Source of the DNA: an archaeon
Lineage (GTDB): Archaea; Nanoarchaeota; Nanoarchaeia; Pacearchaeales; GW2011-AR1
Assembly (NCBI GenBank): GCA_030639395.1
Contig: DAOWCW010000018.1
Coordinates: 1-11,476 of the forward strand
Reading direction: 5' to 3'
DNA length: 11,476 bases
The notes under the pieces are model-generated. The model was not told where the DNA came from. It ran no database searches and saw only the letters and a list, made by a program, of their open reading frames with translations. Positions 5,855 through 11,169 of the stretch are shown piece after piece. The first letter of the stretch is position 1. Every line of letters begins with the position of its first letter. Position numbers and translations under genes: made by a program.

Positions 5855-6433
5855 TCAGTCGTGCATTCGTTTTAATATATCTCGCACATCAACATACTCA
5901 ACTCGCACCCGATTCTTAACTTTCACCTTACTCGCAACCAAAATCTCCGAAAAAACCTCACGCTCCAACAACCAACCACACTTCAACTTCTCCTCCTTAG
6001 ACAGCGTCCCATTCATCTTAACCTCAACCCCAATCACCTTAAATAAATCTCCCCTCTTTTCAAAAGCAACAAAATCAGGAAACCCAGTTCCAATCGTCAT
6101 CACTCCCTTTCCAGCACCAAATCTCTTAAACACGCGCCTACAAGGAACAATCTTCCCTAGTTTAACTTGATCACCCTTCTCTATTTCACCTTCAGGGCTA
6201 TCTGCCCGCCCCGTTTGATGTTTGCTATCCAACGGGGCAACATTATTAGACCATTTATCAACAACCCAACCCTTCTCCTCCAAATCCTTCCGCACCCTCA
6301 ACTCAAAAGCCCCGCCACTCGCCCTACTCTTAGAACCCCTCAATATCTTATCCTTCCTCTTCAAAACGACCTTGCCATCATCCCCAACACTCGCCCTATA
6401 TTCAACCTCCTTTTCAGGGCATTTAATTTTCAT
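5855..6433 (-). CDS. PD-(D/E)XK nuclease-superfamily protein (Hjc/VRR-NUC-like)
   Basis: 192 residues from the ATG at 6433, supported by a TATA box at 6455-6464. Motifs visible in order: a Gly-rich segment leading into a helix with a conserved-type Glu (SGGAFELRVRKDLEEKGW, E44), then GFPDF with P119-D120, a beta strand, and E137-V-K139 in VIGVEVKMNG. This E...PD...ExK order is the catalytic core of the PD-(D/E)XK fold, as in archaeal Holliday junction resolvases and VRR-NUC enzymes, so it probably cuts or binds structured DNA. The final part (LVASKVKVKNRVRVEYVD) completes the core beta sheet. Residues 66-76 (APLDSKHQTGR) come from a palindromic element inserted in frame between the first helix and the PD strand, and the following ~18 acidic/polar residues may belong to the same insertion. 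The family call is good; the exact substrate is not known. Confidence 0.8.
   Translation of the reverse strand: MKIKCPEKEVEYRASVGDDGKVVLKRKDKILRGSKSRASGGAFELRVRKDLEEKGWVVDKWSNNVAPLDSKHQTGRADSPEGEIEKGDQVKLGKIVPCRRVFKRFGAGKGVMTIGTGFPDFVAFEKRGDLFKVIGVEVKMNGTLSKEEKLKCGWLLEREVFSEILVASKVKVKNRVRVEYVDVRDILKRMHD
6206..6238. repeat. In-frame palindromic element, copy 2
   Basis: Perfect 8-bp inverted arms GCCCCGTT (6208-6215) and AACGGGGC (6231-6238) around a 15-bp loop, inside the nuclease-like gene. The coding strand reads APLDSKHQTGR, in the same frame as copy 1 at 3496-3528. A second small hairpin, GGGC-TATCT-GCCC (6195-6207), abuts it. Confidence 0.85.
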
Positions 6434-6454
6434 GTTTAATAAAATGTCTTAGGA

Positions 6455-6464
6455 ATTATAAATC
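6455..6464. promoter_or_regulatory. TATA box, possibly bidirectional
   Basis: On the minus strand GATTTATAAT, centred ~26 nt before the nuclease-like gene ATG at 6433. The box is nearly symmetric, and on the plus strand (ATTATAAATC) it would place a start near 6485, just before the hairpin at 6491-6563. The minus-strand role is well supported; the plus-strand role is a guess. Confidence 0.55.
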
Positions 6465-6490
6465 TTTATGAAGCAAGGGTTGCCAAGTCC

Positions 6491-6563
6491 GCAAATAAAT
6501 TTTTTAGGTTCAGGTGCCCGGCCCAAAGGGAGAGGGCGGAACCGTGAAGAAAAGTTTATTTGC
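6491..6563 (+). ncRNA. Candidate structured RNA: long imperfect hairpin
   Basis: GCAAATAAA (6491-6499) pairs with TTTATTTGC (6555-6563). With wobble pairs the stem continues to 6505/6549, about 15 bp. Inside it GGTTC (6507-6511) pairs with GAACC (6539-6543), then GCCC (6516-6519) with GGGC (6534-6537), and CCC with GGG around AAA. Two G-U pairs form only in the plus-strand RNA, and a TATA box at 6455-6464 could start that RNA near 6485. Two more hairpins follow (6572-6587 and 6613-6627). I match it to no known RNA family, and it may instead be a DNA-level repeat. Confidence 0.35.
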
Positions 6564-6571
6564 ATTAAATA

Positions 6572-6587
6572 CGAAACGCTAGTTTCG
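6572..6587. repeat. Small hairpin CGAAAC/GTTTCG
   Basis: Perfect 6-bp arms around GCTA, in the non-coding stretch between the nuclease-like gene and its truncated copy. Confidence 0.6.
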
Positions 6588-6612
6588 CTAACTAAGTTTT
6601 GATTCCAGGGAA

Positions 6613-6627
6613 CCTTTTTCTAAAAGG
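6613..6627. repeat. Small hairpin CCTTTT/AAAAGG
   Basis: Perfect 6-bp arms around TCT, immediately beside the stop codon of the truncated nuclease copy (6632). It could act as a 3' end for a plus-strand RNA or mark the truncation breakpoint. Confidence 0.5.
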
Positions 6628-6631
6628 GAGC

Positions 6632-6838
6632 CTAATCCTTTCGCACCTTTAATTCAAGAGCCCCACCACTCGCCTTACTTCTAGATCCACGGTCAACATT
6701 CGACTTCTTCTTCTGCTCACCAATCTTCCCTTCACTATCCCATTCGGTCACATACTCCTCATTCGATGCCCTCCTAATCTCCTCAAGAAAATCCTTCCTC
6801 CTCAACTTCTTCTCCCTATTCACACTCTTCAATTCCAT
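6632..6838 (-). pseudogene. Truncated second copy of the PD-(D/E)XK nuclease gene
   Basis: 68 codons from the ATG at 6838 (MELKSVNREKK...). Its last 19 residues, RGSRSKASGGALELKVRKD, match residues 32-50 of the 5855-6433 protein with four conservative changes, and the more divergent N-terminal part aligns in spacing (EYVTEWDSEGKI versus EYRASVGDDGKV). The frame then hits TAG exactly where the full gene has a Leu codon (TTG), and homology ends there. The PD and ExK catalytic residues are therefore missing, so it cannot be an active nuclease. The promoter (6860-6868) is intact and 26 nt from the ATG, so a short N-terminal peptide could still be made. It is either a decaying paralog or a retained N-terminal domain. 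Confidence 0.8.
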
Positions 6839-6859
6839 TATACAATAAATATTCCAACA

Positions 6860-6868
6860 ATTATAAAC
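6860..6868 (-). promoter_or_regulatory. TATA box of the truncated nuclease copy
   Basis: GGTTTATAA on the minus strand, centred 26 nt before the ATG at 6838. It rejects the upstream in-frame start at 6895. Confidence 0.6.
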
Positions 6869-6916
6869 CCTTTTACAATTCGTGCGAATTAACAAAACAA
6901 ATACATTTTCTGAAGC

Positions 6917-7624
6917 CTAAGCTTTTTTCAATTTTAAATAAAAAGTATTAACAAAAATCAAAGAAAAAATACTAATCAAAGTCGCAATAATCGCATGGAA
7001 AAAAAAGCCAATCGGTCCAAGAATACCAAAAATCTCTCCAGCTACCGAACCAACCATGCCAACAATAATATAAAAAAGAATCATGTATCCAAAAACCTTC
7101 CACCATTTACCTTTAATAATATTATAACTCCTTTTCATAGAACCTATAACCGAACGCTTCTCAGCAACCAAAATATAAAACACAAACATCCAATATACTT
7201 GAAAGATTATACCAGGAATTATTAACAATAAATAAAGTGGAACCAAAAAAACTAGCAATAAAAACCCAAGAAGCAAACCCTTTCCATAAAAACTCCAACC
7301 ACCCTTCAAGGCAGCATTAAAATCAACAGCCTTCTTTTTCGTTCCAGCATTCAAAACATAAATTATACTAACAGTAAAAAAAGTAGAAAAAATCCACAAG
7401 CCAAAAATCCAAGGAGAAAGACTGACAAGCTCTTTTAAAATATCCCCAAACAAAGGAGTGACCCCCTCAATTAAATAACTAGCACGATCTCTATTGCAAA
7501 TCTCAAAAACAACACTAGGTAAAAAACTAAACAATACTCCCAACAATGCAAGCAGTCCAAATTTCGCAAAAAATATATTCCAAGAATCCCCAAATACACT
7601 ACCAAAACTAACACCTTTTTTCAT
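6917..7624 (-). CDS. Multi-pass membrane protein, DUF975/GPDPase-membrane-domain-like
   Basis: 235 residues from the ATG at 7624 (MKKGVSFGSVFGDSWNIFFA). A TATA box at 7646-7655 lies 26 nt upstream, which rules out the in-frame codon at 7663. About six hydrophobic helices are visible: LLALLGVLFSFLPSVVF, IFGLWIFSTFFTVSIIYVL, GLLLGFLLLVFLVPLYLLLI, QVYWMFVFYILVA, VFGYMILFYIIVGMVGSVAG and a final FFFHAIIATLISIFSLIFV. Before the amphipathic stretch SMKRSYNIIKGKWWKVFGY there is the pattern PLYLLLIIPGIIFQVYWMFV followed by VAEKRSVIGSMKRS. That pattern is typical of the membrane domains found next to glycerophosphodiester phosphodiesterases and in DUF975-type proteins. Function unknown, possibly membrane homeostasis. 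The fold is a reasonable match by pattern only. Confidence 0.7.
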   Translation of the reverse strand: MKKGVSFGSVFGDSWNIFFAKFGLLALLGVLFSFLPSVVFEICNRDRASYLIEGVTPLFGDILKELVSLSPWIFGLWIFSTFFTVSIIYVLNAGTKKKAVDFNAALKGGWSFYGKGLLLGFLLLVFLVPLYLLLIIPGIIFQVYWMFVFYILVAEKRSVIGSMKRSYNIIKGKWWKVFGYMILFYIIVGMVGSVAGEIFGILGPIGFFFHAIIATLISIFSLIFVNTFYLKLKKA

Positions 7625-7645
7625 AGACACAATAAGAAAATATTC

Positions 7646-7655
7646 TTTATAAAGT
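7646..7655 (-). promoter_or_regulatory. TATA box of the 6917-7624 gene
   Basis: CTTTATAAAG, a perfect palindromic TATA box centred 26 nt before the ATG at 7624. Confidence 0.65.
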
Positions 7656-7689
7656 TTAGGCAAACTATACTAAATCCAAACCCACAAGG

Positions 7690-7698
7690 TATTTATAC
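7690..7698 (+). promoter_or_regulatory. TATA box of the 7713-7976 gene
   Basis: TATTTATAC lies 25 nt before the ATG at 7719 but only 19 nt before the ATG at 7713. By the spacing rule of this window the transcript would start at the second Met. Confidence 0.5.
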
Positions 7699-7712
7699 AT
7701 AAGGTTGTAAAA

Positions 7713-7976
7713 ATGAACATGATATCAGTGAAAAACAATCCTATATTTAAAAGAAATAAAGAGTTAGAAAAAAGATTATCAGAGGTATTCAGTAAAAAAC
7801 AACCAGAATCAGAATGCAGTTTAAATGGACATCCAAATGCAGAGTATCAAGGAATGTCTAGCGCATCAGGAGCAATATATCTTTGTCCAGATTGCAATCA
7901 TTACATTTTCAAAAAATCATTAACCCCAGAACAACAAAAAAATTGGCACAATATGATGAATAGAGTTTTAGATTAA
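7713..7976 (+). CDS. Small zinc-binding-type protein
   Basis: 87 residues from the ATG at 7713; the ATG at 7719 (MISVKNN) fits the promoter spacing better and would remove two residues. The N-terminal third is basic and helical. The middle carries potential zinc ligands C35, H40, C58, C61 and H63 (CSLNGH and YLCPDCNHYIF), a single zinc-ribbon-like module. The end (LTPEQQKNWHNMMNRVLD) is helical. I do not recognise the family; a small nucleic-acid-binding or regulatory protein is plausible but unproven. It is monocistronic, divergent from the membrane protein gene, and convergent with the histone-fold gene. Confidence 0.65.
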   Translation: MNMISVKNNPIFKRNKELEKRLSEVFSKKQPESECSLNGHPNAEYQGMSSASGAIYLCPDCNHYIFKKSLTPEQQKNWHNMMNRVLD

Positions 7977-8026
7977 TATTAGTTTAAATCACTTACAGGA
8001 CATCTTAACTTCACCAACCAGCGAAG

Positions 8027-8191
8027 TCAAATATCTCTCGCATAAACAGTTCGCCTAAAATTTCCTCTCGCTCTCTCACTAGCCTTCTTCAAAATCTCCT
8101 CAACCTTCTTCTCCAACTCAACAGCCAAATCTTCACCAAGATTAAGTCCATCTAAATATTTTCTAATCTTACTTTTTACAATCAAACTCAT
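8027..8191 (-). CDS. Short single histone-fold (DUF1931-like) protein
   Basis: 54 residues read from the ATG at 8191 to the TGA at 8027-8029: MSLIVKSKIRKYLDGL, then helical NLGEDLAVELEKKVEEILKK, then ASERARGNFRRTVYARDI. The order is a short N-terminal helix with VKSKIRKY, a long amphipathic middle helix, then an RA.RN.R.TV...D end. This is the pattern of the short archaeal histone-like proteins annotated DUF1931, including the R-T pair and the Asp two residues from the end. It likely binds DNA or forms a histone-fold dimer in the nucleoid. The start overlaps the end of the DedA-like gene by 23 bases, and no separate promoter is seen, so it is probably the last gene of the lysS operon. It is easily missed because of its size. 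Confidence 0.75.
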   Translation of the reverse strand: MSLIVKSKIRKYLDGLNLGEDLAVELEKKVEEILKKASERARGNFRRTVYARDI

Positions 8192-8831
8192 TTTTCACCC
8201 CATTCTTTTTACCAAAATACTCTTTAAATAAATTCCCTAGCCAATAAACATAAAATCCACCCAACAGAACAAGCCCGACCCATAAAATATACCTCTCAGC
8301 AACAGCAATAACCTCATAACTATTTCCCAAAATATATCCTAAAAACATAAAACAAACAATCCACAAAAAACTCCCAATAACACTAAAAAAAAGAAACTTC
8401 AAAAAACCCACCCTTTCATTTCCAACAACGAACGGAGCGATAGACCGAGTAATAGGATTCATCCTGCCAAAAATCAACGACTTCCCAACATGTCCATGAA
8501 CAACCCTCATCACCCTTTCAATCGTTTTACGTTTCACCAAAAAAATCTTAGAACGCCGACAAAAAAATCCCTTCGCCCTACTTCTCCCAAACCAGTATCC
8601 AAAAATATCAACAGAAACCGAAGCCCCAATCCCAACCAACACAACCTTCCACAAAGAAAAATACCCAAGCTTAGCCAAAAACCCACAAGCCAAAAGAGCA
8701 ATCAAGCCACCCGGAACAAACGCTCCAATAAACGGAAAACTTTCCAAAAATAAAGCAACGAAAACTACAACATATCCCCAAAATCCAAAAAACTCCCTAC
8801 TCATTCCAAATAAATTTTCAATAAAAACCAT
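8169..8831 (-). CDS. DedA/VTT-family membrane protein
   Basis: 220 residues. DedA (SNARE-associated, VTT) proteins are membrane proteins linked to lipid carrier flipping, envelope homeostasis and proton-dependent transport. Visible family marks: LESFPFIGAFVPGG (E30 and the first re-entrant loop), a Gly-rich helix with D75 followed by FGYWFGR, and the second signature FGRMNPITRSIAPFVVG at 121-137, with R123 and R129 matching the conserved Arg pair. C-terminal helices lie at ~144-168 and ~180-200. The ATG directly follows the lysS stop codon with no gap, so it is almost certainly co-transcribed and translationally coupled with lysS. Its 3' end overlaps the histone-fold gene by 23 bases. The family is secure; the substrate is unknown. 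Confidence 0.88.
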   Translation of the reverse strand: MVFIENLFGMSREFFGFWGYVVVFVALFLESFPFIGAFVPGGLIALLACGFLAKLGYFSLWKVVLVGIGASVSVDIFGYWFGRSRAKGFFCRRSKIFLVKRKTIERVMRVVHGHVGKSLIFGRMNPITRSIAPFVVGNERVGFLKFLFFSVIGSFLWIVCFMFLGYILGNSYEVIAVAERYILWVGLVLLGGFYVYWLGNLFKEYFGKKNGVKNEFDCKK

Positions 8832-10352
8832 CTAATCCTCTTTTTTCTTTGAAACCCCAATCTTCTCCGGTCTCATAAACGGAAAGAAAATAACATCACG
8901 AACAGAATCCTTCCCAGTTAAAATCATAGTCAACCTATCAATCCCCATGCCAAACCCAGCAGTCGGAGGCATCCCATACATCAAAGAATCAATAAAATCT
9001 TCATCCATAGGCATAGCCTCATCATCACCACTCTCCATCAATTTCACCTGTTCGTCAAGCCTTTTCTTTTGGTCAATAGGATCATTTAATTCATCATAAG
9101 CTTTCACAATCTCAGCTCCATCTATAATTAATTGCACCGAATTAATTTTAGAAGAATCATCTTTATTTCTCTTCGCAAGAGCAATCATTTCAACCGGATA
9201 ATGGGTAAGCAAAGTAGGCTGAATAATACCAGGTCTAATAATTCTTTTGTAAACCTCATCAAGCAAACTCCCATAATGCTTACACCCAGAAACATCAACA
9301 TCAATTCCATTTTCCCTCAAAGCATTTTTAAATTTATTAAAATCATTCGCTACATCAACATCAATTCCAATTTTATCCATCAACAAATCCCTAAAACTAA
9401 TTCTCTTAAACGGAGTCTTCAAAGAAATCTTATTCCCACGATATTCAATAGAATCCCCAAGTTTCAATTCCTTCCTGAGTCCACTAAAAAACTTCTCAAT
9501 AAATTTAATATGATATTCAAAATCCTTATACGCAATATAATATTCCAACATAGTAAACTCAGGATTATGAGAGTAATCAATTCCCTCATTTCTAAAATTC
9601 TTACAAATAGTAAAAACCCTCTCATATCCACCAACAATTAACCTCTTTAAATAAAGCTCAGGAGAAATAGATAAATAGGCATCCATATTCAAAGCATTAA
9701 TATGCGTCACAAAAGGTTTAGCCGAAGCCCCTCCATAAACAGCCTGAATCAAAGGAGTCTCAACTTCCATAAACCCTTCTCTTTCTAAAAACTTCCTCAA
9801 ATAAGAAATCAGTTTCGACTTCACAACAAAATCATTCCTTACGCTCTCATTCATAATCAAGTCCAAATACCTCTTTCGATAACGTTCTTCCTTGTCCTGA
9901 ATCCCATGCCATTTCTCAGGCAAAGGCTTAATTGCTTTTGACAACAAAACAACTTCACCAGCAAGAATCGACAGCTCCCCTCTCTTTGTTCTCATCGGCT
10001 TTCCTTTAATTCCAATGAAATCTCCAACATCAAAACTCTTGAAAACTTTAAAAACATCCTCAGGACATTCATTTTTCTGGATTAAAATCTGAATCCTTCC
10101 CTCATTATCTTGAATAGTTCCAAATGCAATCTGACCCATGACTCTCTTCAACATCAACCGACCAGCAGAAACAACTACATCCCCAGAAACCTCCTCATCT
10201 TTCAAGTCAGAATATCTATCTTGCAAATCTTTACACCAATCTTTCTTTTTAAAATCCTGTGGATACGGATCAACACCATTATTCCGAAGTTCATCTATCT
10301 TCTTAATTCTCTCTTCAACAATCTGCTTCTCTCTTCCCTTTAATTCTACCAT
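8832..10352 (-). CDS. lysS: Lysyl-tRNA synthetase, class II
   Basis: 506 residues from the ATG at 10352 (MVELKGREKQ). A TATA box at 10373-10382 sits ~26 nt upstream, so the in-frame start at 10361 is less likely. It charges tRNA-Lys with lysine. The N-terminal OB-fold anticodon-binding domain covers about residues 55-140 (SAGRLMLKRVMGQIAFGTI, RIQILIQ). Class II catalytic motifs follow: motif 1 around FMEVETPLIQ, the YGGASAKPFVTHINALN segment typical of LysRS-II, motif 2 with FRNEG (253-257) and FTMLEYY, and motif 3 GFGMGIDRL at 466-474. Full length, no missing key residue. Most archaea use the unrelated class I LysRS, so this is the rarer archaeal state. It heads a lysS-dedA-histone-fold operon. 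Confidence 0.97.
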   Translation of the reverse strand: MVELKGREKQIVEERIKKIDELRNNGVDPYPQDFKKKDWCKDLQDRYSDLKDEEVSGDVVVSAGRLMLKRVMGQIAFGTIQDNEGRIQILIQKNECPEDVFKVFKSFDVGDFIGIKGKPMRTKRGELSILAGEVVLLSKAIKPLPEKWHGIQDKEERYRKRYLDLIMNESVRNDFVVKSKLISYLRKFLEREGFMEVETPLIQAVYGGASAKPFVTHINALNMDAYLSISPELYLKRLIVGGYERVFTICKNFRNEGIDYSHNPEFTMLEYYIAYKDFEYHIKFIEKFFSGLRKELKLGDSIEYRGNKISLKTPFKRISFRDLLMDKIGIDVDVANDFNKFKNALRENGIDVDVSGCKHYGSLLDEVYKRIIRPGIIQPTLLTHYPVEMIALAKRNKDDSSKINSVQLIIDGAEIVKAYDELNDPIDQKKRLDEQVKLMESGDDEAMPMDEDFIDSLMYGMPPTAGFGMGIDRLTMILTGKDSVRDVIFFPFMRPEKIGVSKKKED

Positions 10353-10372
10353 ACCCAACACAACAAGAATTA

Positions 10373-10382
10373 CTTTATAAAA
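10373..10382 (-). promoter_or_regulatory. TATA box of the lysS operon
   Basis: TTTTATAAAG on the minus strand, centred ~26 nt before the ATG at 10352. It lies between the end of the acylphosphatase gene and lysS, so lysS need not depend on read-through. Confidence 0.65.
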
Positions 10383-10390
10383 TTACTTAA

Positions 10391-10669
10391 TCAAAACCGA
10401 AGAATCTTGAACTCAGAAAAATCTCCACTCCACTTCCTCTCTTCAACATTCACATTTCTAATCTGTGCATGTGCCGGACCTATCTTCAAAAAACCAGCAA
10501 GTCTCTTAATTCCCTCATTATCACCCTCAACAATCACCTCAACCTCACCACTCTCCAAATTCCTAACAAACCCACGCAACTTCAAACCCTCAGCATGTTC
10601 CTTGACAAACTGCCTAAAAAAAACCCCTTGCACCGTTCCCTGAACAACAAATCGACAAGCCTTTTTCAT
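10391..10669 (-). CDS. acyP: Acylphosphatase
   Basis: 92 residues, the normal length of this ferredoxin-like alpha/beta enzyme, which hydrolyses the carboxyl-phosphate bond of acylphosphates in the cytoplasm. The phosphate-binding signature GTVQGVFFRQF (catalytic Arg19) is followed by LRGFVRNLESGEVEV (catalytic Asn37) and the helix NEGIKRLAGFLKIGP. The protein ends in the usual C-terminal strand (FSEFKILRF). No key residue is missing. The start is supported by a strong BRE/TATA element at 10691-10703. It is divergent from ridA and upstream of lysS on the same strand, which has its own TATA box. Confidence 0.95.
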   Translation of the reverse strand: MKKACRFVVQGTVQGVFFRQFVKEHAEGLKLRGFVRNLESGEVEVIVEGDNEGIKRLAGFLKIGPAHAQIRNVNVEERKWSGDFSEFKILRF

Positions 10670-10690
10670 AAAATAGAAATCAATATCCAG

Positions 10691-10703
10691 AATTTAAACC
10701 TTT
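10691..10703 (-). promoter_or_regulatory. BRE/TATA promoter of acyP
   Basis: AAAGG followed by TTTAAATT on the minus strand, centred 26 nt before the ATG at 10669. It is one of the best BRE/TATA matches in the window. Confidence 0.65.
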
Positions 10704-10713
10704 CTATCAATAC

Positions 10714-10723
10714 TCTTAAAAAC
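10714..10723 (+). promoter_or_regulatory. TATA box of the ridA-ilvA operon
   Basis: CTCTTAAAAA centred ~26 nt before the ATG at 10744. It is divergent from, and only about 10 bp away from, the acyP promoter. Confidence 0.6.
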
Positions 10724-10743
10724 CAGAGCATATGTTTAATTAA

Positions 10744-11169
10744 ATGCTAAAACAAATAACAACAGATAAAGCTCCAAAGGCAATCGGCCCATATTCCCAA
10801 GCAATACTAGATAAAGAAACAAACGTTATCTATGTGTCAGGCCAAATTGCAATCGATCCAGAAACAAACACATTCGACGAGACTCAGGACATAGAACAGC
10901 AGACGGAAAGAATTATGCAGAATATAGAGGCGATCCTAAAAGAAGCTGGATCAAACATAAACAACACATTAAAAATTAGAATATATTTAACAGATATGTC
11001 AGACTTTCCAAAAATAAACGAAATTTACGGTAGCTATTTTACAAATCACAAACCAGCGAGAGCAACAATAGGAGTCGCATCACTGCCTCTCGGTGCAAAA
11101 ATAGAAATAGAATGCGAAGCAAAGGCAATATCTAAACAAGATTCTAAGATTATATGTCAAAACAAGTAA
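10744..11169 (+). CDS. ridA: RidA-family 2-iminobutanoate/2-iminopropanoate deaminase
   Basis: 141 residues. RidA (YjgF/YER057c/UK114) proteins form trimers that hydrolyse reactive enamine/imine intermediates released by PLP enzymes. Family marks: APKAIGPYSQA at the N-terminus, YVSGQIAIDP, the Q-T-ER..QNIEAILKEAG helix, VYLTD-like IYLTDMSDF, and PARATIGVASLPLGAKIEIECEA. In the last, R106 is the substrate-binding Arg (Arg105 of the E. coli protein) and the IEIE segment carries the conserved Glu. The last ~12 residues extend past the usual end and overlap the start of the threonine ammonia-lyase gene by 16 bases, so the two are coupled. The pairing fits the biochemistry exactly. Confidence 0.93.
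   Translation: MLKQITTDKAPKAIGPYSQAILDKETNVIYVSGQIAIDPETNTFDETQDIEQQTERIMQNIEAILKEAGSNINNTLKIRIYLTDMSDFPKINEIYGSYFTNHKPARATIGVASLPLGAKIEIECEAKAISKQDSKIICQNK

Noticed and set aside
5772..6170. Plus-strand open frame opposite the nuclease-like gene
   Set aside because: Ser/Thr/Asn-rich shadow with no promoter; the minus strand encodes recognisable PD-(D/E)XK motifs.
6485..6570. tRNA or known RNA (SRP, RNase P) in the structured region
   Set aside because: The GGTTC segment resembles a T-arm, but there is no acceptor stem, anticodon arm or conserved SRP/RNase P core.
9132..9641. Long plus-strand open frame opposite lysS
   Set aside because: Shadow of lysS: the sequence is low-complexity (Asn/Ile/Arg-rich) and the minus strand carries an unmistakable LysRS.
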